Shown here: in pieces, positions 1-8,257 of the stretch
Position numbering within the stretch: the stretch's first letter is position 1
How the letters are laid out: every line of letters starts with the position of its first letter
NCBI GenBank assembly: GCA_942493235.1
Contig: OW818676.1
Span: 3,038,001 to 3,102,000 of the forward strand
DNA from: ENR-C587 sp942493235
GTDB lineage: Bacteria > Bacteroidota > Ignavibacteria > Kapaibacteriales > UBA2268
Length of the DNA stretch: 64,000 bases
Direction of reading: 5' to 3'
The notes under the pieces: generated by a model
The model's database searches: none
What the model saw: the letters and a program-made list of their open reading frames with translations, nothing else
Told to the model about the DNA's origin: nothing
Position numbers and translations under genes: made by a program

Positions 1-609
1 TCCATATTTAGACAAAGCCTCTTGCGGAATATAGCATCTGCCGGCTTGCAAATCAAGTGATAAATCCTGCCAGAAGTTCACAAGCTGAAGTCCCGTACAT
101 ATTGCATCTGACAAGGGAGCGGTATTACTATTATATTTTCCAAACACACGTAATACCAATTCGCCGACGGGATTAGCAGAATTACTACAATATTCCTCAA
201 TGTCGGAATATGACTGAGGCAATTTAAAATCCGAATCGGCTTTAAATGCTTTAATTAATTTTACAAAAGGCTCTATTGGCAGTTTGAATTTTTTAATAGT
301 CGAAGACAGTGCTACAAACACCGGATTAGCCAATTGACTGCTGTCCAACTGGTATAGAAGGTGTTCGTAACTATCAAGTAATTCGAGTTTTTGGCTGATA
401 GACGGAATTTGCTCGGTGTCGGCAATATCATCAGCAATTCTGGCAAAAGCATAAATATTAAAAATATCTTGTCTCTGATATTTTGGTAAGAGTAAAGAGC
501 CTACTGGAAAATTTTCATAATGCCCCAGAGCTATTTTCCTACAAAATGTTTCGGCAGATTTTAAATTATGAACTTTGTAATTACCGCCATTTAACTTAAT
601 TATATCCAT
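1..609 (-). CDS. hpnC: Squalene synthase HpnC-like (hydroxysqualene synthase), 3' part outside window
   Basis: The reverse strand reads from an ATG at 609 to the window edge without a stop, giving the first 203 residues of a squalene/phytoene synthase family protein. Visible marks are the HpnC-type N-terminus LGHYENFPVGSLLLP, the first Asp-rich motif ARIADDIADT, the central stretch YCSNSANPVGELVLRVFG, and the second Asp-rich motif LVNFWQDLSLD followed by RCYIPQEAL. In the family these aspartates bind Mg-diphosphate. HpnC converts presqualene diphosphate to hydroxysqualene, on the way to squalene for hopanoids or related lipids. About 70-80 C-terminal residues should lie to the left. It is divergent from the envelope operon starting at 766. 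Family call is strong; HpnC rather than HpnD or CrtB rests on the N-terminal motif. Confidence 0.85.
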   Translation of the reverse strand, partial: MDIIKLNGGNYKVHNLKSAETFCRKIALGHYENFPVGSLLLPKYQRQDIFNIYAFARIADDIADTEQIPSISQKLELLDSYEHLLYQLDSSQLANPVFVALSSTIKKFKLPIEPFVKLIKAFKADSDFKLPQSYSDIEEYCSNSANPVGELVLRVFGKYNSNTAPLSDAICTGLQLVNFWQDLSLDLQAGRCYIPQEALSKYG

Positions 610-644
610 TTTTTTTCTAATATTTAAATAAGTTTTAAAAAAAG

Positions 645-676
645 TTTGGCATATTATTTAATATGTCTTATATTTG
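645..676 (+). promoter_or_regulatory. Bacteroidota-type promoter for the envelope operon
   Basis: TTTG at 645-648 and TATATTTG at 669-676 are separated by 20 nt. This matches the Bacteroidota housekeeping consensus (TTTG at -33, TAnnTTTG at -7). It lies about 90 nt before the ATG at 766. No other promoter candidate was seen in this gap. Confidence 0.55.
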
Positions 677-765
677 TTTTGATTGAAACAGAATTTCAAC
701 TATATATCATTACAAATTCAAGAATACAAATATAGTATTTATCAACAATAAAAGAGCTTATTTTT

Positions 766-1332
766 ATGAAATGCAAGAGTTTATTACTAATTGCAATGCT
801 CATTTCAGCTTTTTCAGCACCATTATTGAAAAGTCAAGGGATATATTATGGCTTAGGAGGTCAATATTTTATTCCGACAACAAATTTTGACGAGACCAAT
901 AAAGAGTGTTTTGGAATTAAGCTTGAGGTAATTGCAAAAAATTACTGTAAACTGTGGTATGGGTTCAGGTTTGATTATCTAATGCTACAAGAGAAAGACC
1001 AACTGCTAACCAATTATTATGACAAGGCAATTTATCTATCACCCGAGATCAAGTATGCTCCATTTGTCAAAGACTGCTTTGATAAAAAGTTTATTCCCTA
1101 CTTACAGGGTATGATTACTTTTAGCTCAATCAGTGGCAGAGATGAGAATTCAAAATTCGGTATCGGTGCTGGTTTAGGTATTGGTTTTGCTTATAATTTT
1201 AAATTGTTTGACAGATGCTGGATGCTCGATTTAGACGGGCTTTATTCAGCTCCCAATGCCTTCTATCGTGATGATAAGAGGAACACCCTACAATCCATTA
1301 ATGTTGGACTAACTCTCAGCGTGGCTTTATGA
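766..1332 (+). CDS. Putative outer-membrane beta-barrel protein
   Basis: A 188-residue protein with a Sec signal peptide (about residues 1-23, hydrophobic core LLLIAMLISAFSAPLL). The mature part has alternating aromatic/polar and Gly-rich stretches (YYGLGGQYFIP, FGIGAGLGIGFAYNF) and ends with a strand, as small eight-strand barrels do. Four cysteines (CKLW, DCFD, DRCW and one near residue 48) are unusual for an outer-membrane barrel. It is the first gene of a four-gene operon and overlaps the next gene by 4 nt (ATGA), so the two are probably translationally coupled. Function unknown; a structural or adhesin-like envelope role is inferred from topology only. Confidence 0.6.
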   Translation: MKCKSLLLIAMLISAFSAPLLKSQGIYYGLGGQYFIPTTNFDETNKECFGIKLEVIAKNYCKLWYGFRFDYLMLQEKDQLLTNYYDKAIYLSPEIKYAPFVKDCFDKKFIPYLQGMITFSSISGRDENSKFGIGAGLGIGFAYNFKLFDRCWMLDLDGLYSAPNAFYRDDKRNTLQSINVGLTLSVAL

Positions 1333-2630
1333 AAACACTAAAATTATTTTTATCATTTGTACTTTTATCAATTTTTGCTTTTTCATGCAGTTCTGTTCCT
1401 CAAAGCGATTATGCTTTGAGAATCAAACCGGAAGCAGCCAAAAGACATAATAACAATCCATATACTCAAATGAGTAGAAATGGAAGTGCATTGCGTGGGA
1501 CTATAATAAAGGTAGAATTTGTATCATCACCAGATTCTTGTCCGGTAAATGAGTTTACTAAAATTATTACCAAAGGATATGTCCTTTTTGTCGATTCTGC
1601 CTCTGAAAGTATGAATGAGGTAGAGAGAATTCCTATTGACGATATTGATAATGTAGTTCAAAATATAGTTAGACCCATTAATCAATATGGAAATAAGAAT
1701 TATTTTGAGACCTATAATCACCCCTTACTTCCGAGAGATTTAAAAGAAGTTCCGGTAGATACAGTCTTTGAAGACCCTTGCAGTGTGCCCTGCCCTTGCG
1801 ACAGACTTAGTATCGGTCTGCCAAGTATTGGCATAAAATGCCCTGATAGGGAATTAAGTTGGCTATTTTTTGAAATTAAACCGGGCTATGCAATTTATAC
1901 AGATGTAAATGAAAAAGACGACAAAATCGGTAAAGACGACTGGATGTTTGATGTAGCTGCGGGTATAAGATTCGGCTCTTCCAAAAGATGGGGTTTGGGA
2001 GTACTGCTCTCCAGCGGAGTAAAAGTATTCGATTCATACGACAGCTCAAGCTATAAGAGAATGAATGTGTCACTTTACGGACGCTATGACCTCTTTAGAA
2101 AAAAAGAAAGATTAGTCGATAATAGGAAAATAATGGATACCATTAGCATAATTGAAAAAATGATGACTTATGATACTACTTTTATCAAGGTATATGACCC
2201 GATAAAATGTGCTGAAAAGGACTCAATGATAATAAAGCAAAATATTAAACCAAATGAAATAGTTAAATATCAAGAAAAAATCCAAGAATTATACAAAGAA
2301 ATCGAAGTACGCCCATGCTTGAATCCGTTTATTTACGGGTTATTAGGTGCATCTGTCGATAAATTCTCAATGGATTTATTTGATATTAACTTGGGTACCG
2401 GATGTAAAAGTAAAGTAGATGCAAGTGGCGGAGATTTGGATATCTCTATGCCGATAAATTACGGCTTTGGTATAGGAGTCGAGATCCCGATTTGCAAAAG
2501 CTTCGATATCAGTGCAGACTTAGGCTTCCGCTCAGTTTCTTATGGAGAACGTAAAATTTCAGGCGGATACATAGTACCAACCAATAAACGCATCAATTCT
2601 TTTGTATTCAGATTAGGTATCGCATATTAA
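1329..2630 (+). CDS. Lipoprotein with C-terminal barrel-like region
   Basis: A 433-residue protein starting with a lipoprotein signal (LLSIFAFSCSS, lipobox Cys about residue 20). Residues about 20-150 are a soluble segment. About 175-265 and 325-433 look like beta strands of an outer-membrane protein (FDVAAGIRFGSSKRWGLGVL; FGIGVEIPICKSFDISADLG), ending in Tyr. Between them is a charged helical stretch (about 280-325) containing MTYDTTFIKVYD, a Y-D-T-T motif that recurs in the 935-residue protein two genes downstream. A CPCPC-like cluster (CSVPCPCDRLS) lies near residue 152. The start overlaps the previous stop by 4 nt. No family recognised; probably acts with its operon partners at the outer membrane. 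Confidence 0.6.
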   Translation: MKTLKLFLSFVLLSIFAFSCSSVPQSDYALRIKPEAAKRHNNNPYTQMSRNGSALRGTIIKVEFVSSPDSCPVNEFTKIITKGYVLFVDSASESMNEVERIPIDDIDNVVQNIVRPINQYGNKNYFETYNHPLLPRDLKEVPVDTVFEDPCSVPCPCDRLSIGLPSIGIKCPDRELSWLFFEIKPGYAIYTDVNEKDDKIGKDDWMFDVAAGIRFGSSKRWGLGVLLSSGVKVFDSYDSSSYKRMNVSLYGRYDLFRKKERLVDNRKIMDTISIIEKMMTYDTTFIKVYDPIKCAEKDSMIIKQNIKPNEIVKYQEKIQELYKEIEVRPCLNPFIYGLLGASVDKFSMDLFDINLGTGCKSKVDASGGDLDISMPINYGFGIGVEIPICKSFDISADLGFRSVSYGERKISGGYIVPTNKRINSFVFRLGIAY

Positions 2631-2644
2631 TAAGGAAAATCAAA

Positions 2645-3532
2645 ATGAAAAAAATATATCTTTTATTATTAACTGCTATAGTTATTATCGGATTTCAGTC
2701 TTGCTCATGCCCGGTTGAAGAGACCGACCCCGTGTTTTTATGCGAGACCCGTATAGTAACTATGGAGAGGTTTAATCCGAATTTCACTGTAACAATTGAC
2801 CCGATAAATGGTGAAAAAATTACGGATTTAGACCCTACTTACAATATCAGTATGTTCCAATTTCCAGATAACTCATCAAGCTCCGGCAGTTCACCAAATG
2901 ATTCCAGATTTGAAGGCTCTAAGCAATTAGTGATTTCTAAAGAAGCTTTTTCTTATAACGGAGAGAATTATTTTGCCGCTATAATGGATGGCTATCCTTC
3001 TAATGAATTATTAGCCGGTGATATTTTAATTGCCGATGTTGACTTGTCTGTTAGCGGTCCGGCTGCAGATTTTAGAATTTACGGTTACATTGATATGATC
3101 GACCAGAATTATGCTAATGAGGACGCACAGGCATTTTGCGATTATGTTAAATTAAATATGAATGATATTATAAGTTCCGCAAATTCTTTAAGAGAAAATA
3201 ATGGCGACAACTTATATAAATGGGGCGAGAATCAAACCGGAGCTACGAAAAGTTCATATAATAATTCTTCAATAGTGATTTTAGACCGGAATATGAATTT
3301 ATTAGGCTCACTGGGCGACATCGGAATGCCTGTCCCCGATGAATCAGTATTAAATAAACTCAAATCAAGCTCCGAGGGTTATGTTAATTTGAGAGTAGTG
3401 CCGGGCAATGTTTATACGTACTTAGCAAAAAATGGCAAAAGATTTGTATTCTTTGTATCAGAAATCCGTGCCGCTTCGATTAGCCCGTTCAGACAAAGAG
3501 TTAGTATGATGTTTTATCCTTTAGATAAATAA
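2645..3532 (+). CDS. Hypothetical lipoprotein
   Basis: A 295-residue protein with a clear lipoprotein signal (LLLLTAIVIIGFQSCSCP; lipid-modified Cys about residue 20). No domain recognised. The mature part is rich in Ser, Asn and Asp with a low-complexity SSSSGSSPNDS linker near residue 80, and has beta-rich patches (FVFFVSEIRAASISPF) near the end. It starts 14 nt after the previous gene with an AAGGAAAA-type ribosome site, and the next gene follows within about 15 nt, so it belongs to the 766-6340 operon. Role unknown; surface or periplasmic location inferred from the signal. Confidence 0.6.
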   Translation: MKKIYLLLLTAIVIIGFQSCSCPVEETDPVFLCETRIVTMERFNPNFTVTIDPINGEKITDLDPTYNISMFQFPDNSSSSGSSPNDSRFEGSKQLVISKEAFSYNGENYFAAIMDGYPSNELLAGDILIADVDLSVSGPAADFRIYGYIDMIDQNYANEDAQAFCDYVKLNMNDIISSANSLRENNGDNLYKWGENQTGATKSSYNNSSIVILDRNMNLLGSLGDIGMPVPDESVLNKLKSSSEGYVNLRVVPGNVYTYLAKNGKRFVFFVSEIRAASISPFRQRVSMMFYPLDK

Positions 3533-3547
3533 TTGGAAGATATAAAT

Positions 3548-6340
3548 ATGAAAAACAAAAGTTTAATTTTAATTACCGCATGTATGTCAGTAATGCTTTT
3601 ATTTGGGTGTGCCAAACCAAGGTATATTGTGCCAAGCAGCAATATTGACAATTACTTAGACACTGACAGTATCAATACTGCCAAAAATGAAGTTGCACCC
3701 TTTCAAAAGCCGAATGTAGATAATTGTGCACAGGCATTCGAGAGAGAGTTTAGAGGAGTAGTCAACGATGCAGAGGCTAATAATGGTGTATTACCATCAT
3801 ATAGATTTATTGAATCTTGGGATAATACATTATTGAAAGAAAGCCAGACTTATGACTATTTGACAAATAAAACAGAGTCTGCTAATTTCTTAACTAAAGA
3901 TGAGGGCTTTGTATCATTTTCGCATGCTCCTGATGCTGATTATTCAAAAACAATGGAGTTAGGACTAAGTGGTTCCATTGGCGGAACCGATATATTCCAT
4001 TTCATTACTAAAAATAACAAACCGGAATTTACCGCTCTAAACGACAAAATTAATTCTCCTTTCTGGGATTCACATCCCTGGGTAGGTACAGATAATGTAT
4101 GTAATTTAGTATTAATTTGGTCTTCCGATAGAGATAATCCCTACTCGGTAACGAGAGACGTAGAGGGCAGACCGCTTAATTATGGTAATGCCGATTTATT
4201 CTATGCTTTTAAAATTGATGGAGCTTGGCAGAGTCCTAAAAAGTTTGATTCTACTAATTCAATTAATACAAATAAGTATAATGAAATATCTCCTTTTGTG
4301 GCTTGTATGAATTCAGCACCAAGATTGCTATTCTCAAGTAACAGAGCCGGTGATTATGATATTTATGCCGTAAACATAAATATTGATTTTTCAAATCAAG
4401 TAATTTCCATTAATGATAATGCTGAAATGCTCCCAAAAGGTTATGAATCCGATCAAGGCAAGAGCTTCATTAATACTTACTCTAATGAAATATTTCCAAT
4501 AGTAGCTATTCCGTATAACCGCTCTGCCGGAGATAAAATGCTTTATCTCTCATCAGATAGGAATTCAGTACCTGCAAGAAAGTTAAACTCCAAAGACACA
4601 ATGATACAGTCCAAAGGTAATTTCGATATTTACAAATTCGACTATAGCTTAGACTGTTCGCCACCGAAAATTATTCCTCCAAAAGTACCAACTGCAATTC
4701 TTAACGTGGAATTAGTTAATGCACTGAATGTTTCTGATGATATTAAATCACCGGTTATTAAGATTGTTGACATCAATACCGGGAAAGAAATAGTACGCAA
4801 AGGGTCTAAAGAACAATTCAATCTTGAATTTGGGAAAACATATAATGTATATGGTGGGTCGGAGCAAAATTCCAATAATTGCAAAGAAGAGGGCGATTCG
4901 TTGCTAATGTATTATCAAACAAAATTAATCACTCGCCTTGATGACGAAATTGTAAAGGTAACTAAGCAAGTAAAATACGATTCAACAATTAATGCTACTT
5001 TGATTACTCAATACGATACCAACTATGTAACAGAATACTATCCCGTTACCGAGCAAAGTGCAATAAATACAAATTCTGAAATTATAAAACAAGAGAAAAA
5101 TGAGCAAGGTGTTACTATTAAGCAAGTAACAAATGAATCAATTAAAGATGTCAATTTAAAGCCTTGTGCCAGAACCTGTGATACAGTCGGGCTTAACATT
5201 AAGGGAATTGACAAGCTACCTGCTAACGAACCTCTAAAGCAATTAATGGAAGTCAAAAAGCAGTTGATAACAAAACGTGAATGGCTTGATGGTGGTAAAG
5301 TCATCAAATTAACGAGAAATGACATTGCTTTTGATACCTTAGTTAGGTATGACACTACGATGATTCCAGCAATTGGTCCGGCAGGAAAATCCGAACTTAC
5401 ACACTTGTCAACAATTATTATTTCGAGTAATAAAAAAGATACTATAATCAATGATATGGTTGAACTGTATCCTCAGTATTACGTGAAACCACCTTGCTCA
5501 TGCGAATTCGTGTCGTTAGAGCATCCGTATAATAAAAATGTACCATATTATCAGACAGCATTTTGGAAAGTAAATACTCGCGAAGGACTTACAGAACATC
5601 TGGAAGCGTTTAAAGAAGATAGCTATCTCGAAAGAGCCGCTTATATAGAATTACATCCTAAAAACAGAAAATATGGAGCCGGCAAAGAAGTCCGCGAAAG
5701 CCGTAAAAAAGATTACCGTGAATATGCTGAAATCGTTGATTTAAGTTTGCGAGGTATGAAAGACGAAATTACTAAACGCTTTATTCCTGCTATGGAAGCA
5801 TTAGACACAATAGCACCCGGAAATAAAGTATTAGTCAAATTAGAAGCATATAGCGATATTCGTGATGCCGGAAGCTGTAATTATATCGGAAATAAAATTG
5901 AATTTATTCATGGGTCTGTTTCATCTTCTAAAATAATTAGCCTATCTGATGTTAAAATATCAAGCGGTGCCTCTCTTAATTCTGATAATGACAACTTATC
6001 TAAGCTTAGAGTTTATTTTGGATTCCAAGAATTGATGAAGAGACTCCGCTGGGATGACAATTTTATGCGTTACTTAAAAGAAGGTTTAGTTTTCTATCCG
6101 ACTTTAGAATTTGATAATGAAGAAGAAAGACAGAAAGCCCTCGACAAAGCAAAAATTATCATAATTGCTGAAGGTAAAAAGGCAGACCCACAGGTTAAGT
6201 CAGACGAAACCGATTACGACTCAATAAGAAGGTTGAATCTGCATATAGATTTAATTAGAATTGAAAACATGAATATTATTATTTCTCCGTGTTGTAATCC
6301 AAAAATTCCAACAATACCGGTAAATTCAAAAAAGAAATAA
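3548..6340 (+). CDS. PD40-repeat lipoprotein with possible degenerate OmpA-like C-terminus
   Basis: About 930 residues. I start at ATG 3548 because it directly precedes a lipoprotein signal (ILITACMSVMLLFGCAK) and has GGAAGA 8 nt upstream; the open frame extends to a TTG at 3533. The N-terminal 40% holds WD40-like PD40 beta-propeller strands (LVLIWSSDRDNPY, LLFSSNRAGDYDIYAV, MLYLSSDRNS). The middle has several YDTT/YDST motifs (VKYDST, VRYDTT) like those in the second gene of this operon. The C-terminal 200 residues include VLVKLEAYSDIRDAG and later LSKLRVYFGFQELMKRL, which resemble the G-x-x-D and N-x-x-L-S-x-x-R-A signature of OmpA peptidoglycan-binding domains in degenerate form. PD40 plus OmpA is the architecture of T9SS PorE-like and other envelope-anchoring lipoproteins; that comparison is inference. 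Confidence 0.6.
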   Translation: MKNKSLILITACMSVMLLFGCAKPRYIVPSSNIDNYLDTDSINTAKNEVAPFQKPNVDNCAQAFEREFRGVVNDAEANNGVLPSYRFIESWDNTLLKESQTYDYLTNKTESANFLTKDEGFVSFSHAPDADYSKTMELGLSGSIGGTDIFHFITKNNKPEFTALNDKINSPFWDSHPWVGTDNVCNLVLIWSSDRDNPYSVTRDVEGRPLNYGNADLFYAFKIDGAWQSPKKFDSTNSINTNKYNEISPFVACMNSAPRLLFSSNRAGDYDIYAVNINIDFSNQVISINDNAEMLPKGYESDQGKSFINTYSNEIFPIVAIPYNRSAGDKMLYLSSDRNSVPARKLNSKDTMIQSKGNFDIYKFDYSLDCSPPKIIPPKVPTAILNVELVNALNVSDDIKSPVIKIVDINTGKEIVRKGSKEQFNLEFGKTYNVYGGSEQNSNNCKEEGDSLLMYYQTKLITRLDDEIVKVTKQVKYDSTINATLITQYDTNYVTEYYPVTEQSAINTNSEIIKQEKNEQGVTIKQVTNESIKDVNLKPCARTCDTVGLNIKGIDKLPANEPLKQLMEVKKQLITKREWLDGGKVIKLTRNDIAFDTLVRYDTTMIPAIGPAGKSELTHLSTIIISSNKKDTIINDMVELYPQYYVKPPCSCEFVSLEHPYNKNVPYYQTAFWKVNTREGLTEHLEAFKEDSYLERAAYIELHPKNRKYGAGKEVRESRKKDYREYAEIVDLSLRGMKDEITKRFIPAMEALDTIAPGNKVLVKLEAYSDIRDAGSCNYIGNKIEFIHGSVSSSKIISLSDVKISSGASLNSDNDNLSKLRVYFGFQELMKRLRWDDNFMRYLKEGLVFYPTLEFDNEEERQKALDKAKIIIIAEGKKADPQVKSDETDYDSIRRLNLHIDLIRIENMNIIISPCCNPKIPTIPVNSKKK

Positions 6341-6377
6341 TCCGTTAAATAATTGCATAATATTGATTATCTTAAAT

Positions 6378-6411
6378 AATTCAACCTCAGGATAATTCCC
6401 GAGGTTGAATT
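6378..6411. terminator. Bidirectional hairpin terminator
   Basis: Perfect 11-bp stem AATTCAACCTC (6378-6388) and GAGGTTGAATT (6401-6411) with a 12-nt loop, between the ends of two convergent genes (6340 and 6443). A/T runs at both ends allow termination both ways. Confidence 0.7.
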
Positions 6412-6442
6412 GCTTAAAGACAATAGAATAATATATAATTTT

Positions 6443-7189
6443 TTACTTAGATATAGTCAACTTAATAATTGAATTTTTGGAAGACATCTCCCCTGCCGAT
6501 GGCGATTGACCAATAATAGTATTCGGCATATAAGTATCGCTACGAGCAGAATCATTACCGCCCATAATTAATCCCGATTCTATTATCAAAGACAAAGCTT
6601 CGGTATAAGTTAGCCCAATTAAATTAGGAACTGAAACCTGCTGCTCGCTACCACGGCTGGCAACGATATTGACAGCGGCACCATAAACTACATCTTGCCC
6701 TACATTAATGCTTTGTATTATCACAGTATCAGCCCCATAGCCTTCGGAGAAAGCATAAGAAACTTCACCGAGATTTAGCCCGTTATTCTGCAATGTGCGG
6801 CGTGCGGTAGTCAATGACTGACCAATTAAAAATGGCATTTTAACAGTTTCTTTGCCTTTGCTGACAGTAAGATAAATATTACGCCCTTCTTTAACAAAGA
6901 TGCCCGGCTTTGGAATCTGATTAATTACCTGACCTTCCGGAGCAGTTTCACTATATTGCTCAATTGTCTTTTCAATATCAAGATCGGCATCGTTAAGTAA
7001 TTGCTTAGCTGTTTCAATATTCTTTCCAATTAGATACGGCACCTTGACAGGGTCCCCCGAATGAATAATTCCGGGTAAAATCAATTGGTCTATTATAATA
7101 ACAAGTATCATCAACGACGCTAAAAAAGCAGAGCTAATTAATACATAAGGTGAAATTTTACGCCATTTCTGTCTAAATTCTTCTTTCAT
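6443..7189 (-). CDS. Membrane-anchored PASTA-domain protein
   Basis: About 248 residues from ATG 7189. The longer frame to 7240 would put a second hydrophobic stretch in front of MKEEFRQKWRKISPYV, which looks like a genuine cytoplasmic N-terminus. One membrane helix follows (VLISSAFLASLMILVIIID), then three PASTA repeats (VPYLIGKNIETAKQLL, MPFLIGQSLTTARRTL, VPNLIGLTYTEALSLI), each with the V/M-P-x-L-I-G opening. PASTA modules bind peptidoglycan or beta-lactams in other bacteria. There is no kinase or transpeptidase domain; stand-alone PASTA proteins of this kind are common in Bacteroidota, with unknown function. Ends convergent with the envelope operon. Confidence 0.85.
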   Translation of the reverse strand: MKEEFRQKWRKISPYVLISSAFLASLMILVIIIDQLILPGIIHSGDPVKVPYLIGKNIETAKQLLNDADLDIEKTIEQYSETAPEGQVINQIPKPGIFVKEGRNIYLTVSKGKETVKMPFLIGQSLTTARRTLQNNGLNLGEVSYAFSEGYGADTVIIQSINVGQDVVYGAAVNIVASRGSEQQVSVPNLIGLTYTEALSLIIESGLIMGGNDSARSDTYMPNTIIGQSPSAGEMSSKNSIIKLTISK

Positions 7190-7268
7190 ATTCGCAAATA
7201 TCATAATTTTTAAAAATACAAATATAAAGAATATATGCAAAATAAAATTACATGAACTGAGATTTTAA

Positions 7269-7449
7269 TATATTTCTTCTAAATAAAATATTAAGTCTGT
7301 TGCAAAACTATATAATTTTCAATTCCCCTTTATTCAACCATAGGGTTAACCGTAGGGTTGATAAGCAGTTAGAAATATGAAAATCATTGATAAATTAACA
7401 GTAAATAAATGAATTGGACTTTTGCAACTGACTTATATTTCTTCTAAAT
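7269..7449. repeat. MITE-like element with inverted and direct repeats
   Basis: A 16-bp inverted repeat, TAAGTCTGTTGCAAAA at 7292-7307 and TTTTGCAACTGACTTA at 7420-7435 (one mismatch), encloses about 110 nt with a palindromic centre around GGTTAACC. The block is framed by an exact 16-bp direct repeat TATATTTCTTCTAAAT at 7269-7284 and 7434-7449. No coding capacity. Resembles a small non-autonomous element; the direct repeat overlaps the right inverted repeat by 2 nt, so the limits are uncertain. Confidence 0.5.
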
Positions 7450-7472
7450 TAAGAAATCATAATAATAAAAAA

Positions 7473-7495
7473 AGGCTGCTCGCAATGGGCAGCCT
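7473..7495 (-). terminator. Rho-independent terminator of the peroxiredoxin gene
   Basis: Stem AGGCTGC (7473-7479) with GCAGCCT (7489-7495); on the minus strand it is followed by a run of T. It lies 45 nt after the stop of the gene at 7540-8088. Confidence 0.75.
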
Positions 7496-7539
7496 AAATT
7501 ATATATGGGGAAATGTATGAAAAATTATAATATAAAATT

Positions 7540-8088
7540 TTACAAAGTATCTTCTCCGGCTGACCAATTGCATGGGGTCATTTTTCCGGTTTGTAGGGCA
7601 GTAAGAACTCTCAATATCTCGTTACAATTTCTGCCGACTGATTCGGGATGAATAACAGTATATTTTAACATTCCGTCAGGGTCAATTATATATAAACCTC
7701 TTAAAGCATAACCTGTTTCTTCTTTTAGAATTTCATATTTTCTGGCATTATCACGAGTAAAGTCTGATAACATCGGGAAAGGTAATTTCTTTAAACCGTT
7801 ATGCGAACTTCTCCAAGCCAAATGTGAAAAATGGCTATCTGTCGAGCATGCAATAACTTCGGTATTCATATTTTTGAATGCTTCGTTATTCTTACCAAAT
7901 TCTTCTATCTCGGTAGGACACACAAATGTAAAATCCAAAGGATAGAAAAATAATACTACCCATTTGCCTTTGTAATCATTTAATGAGATTTGTTTAAATG
8001 CGTTTTCAGGTGTAAATGCTGTTGCATCTCCGCCTACTAATGCTGTTCCTTTAAACTCCGGTGCTTGCTGACCAACTAATAATGACAT
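7540..8088 (-). CDS. Peroxiredoxin (AhpC/Prx1-type 2-Cys)
   Basis: A 182-residue thiol peroxidase that reduces H2O2 and organic peroxides in the cytoplasm. The active-site motif FTFVCPTEI puts the peroxidatic Cys at residue 57, with a preceding Pro/Thr pocket (YPLDFTF). The resolving Cys is at 173 near the C-terminus (MTPCNWSAGED), with Trp two residues later where the usual motif is VCPAGW. LAWRSSHNGLKKLPFPMLSD is typical of the AhpC/Prx1 class. Length is slightly shorter than the roughly 187-200 usual for the class, with a short tail after the resolving Cys. Monocistronic, with a hairpin terminator at 7473-7495. No OxyR or AhpF gene nearby, so the reductant is probably thioredoxin (inference). 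Confidence 0.93.
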   Translation of the reverse strand: MSLLVGQQAPEFKGTALVGGDATAFTPENAFKQISLNDYKGKWVVLFFYPLDFTFVCPTEIEEFGKNNEAFKNMNTEVIACSTDSHFSHLAWRSSHNGLKKLPFPMLSDFTRDNARKYEILKEETGYALRGLYIIDPDGMLKYTVIHPESVGRNCNEILRVLTALQTGKMTPCNWSAGEDTL

Positions 8089-8257
8089 AATAAAATCTCC
8101 GAATTGTTTTAACTAATTTATTGTTTATTATCACCTATTACATTTAATATGTCGTATTAAATTTATATTTAGTGTAGGCTAATTACATTTTATTTTTGTT
8201 TTTAGCAATTTTTTTTGTAATTTATTTTTTTTAATTACTGTAATTGAAAATAAGTAA

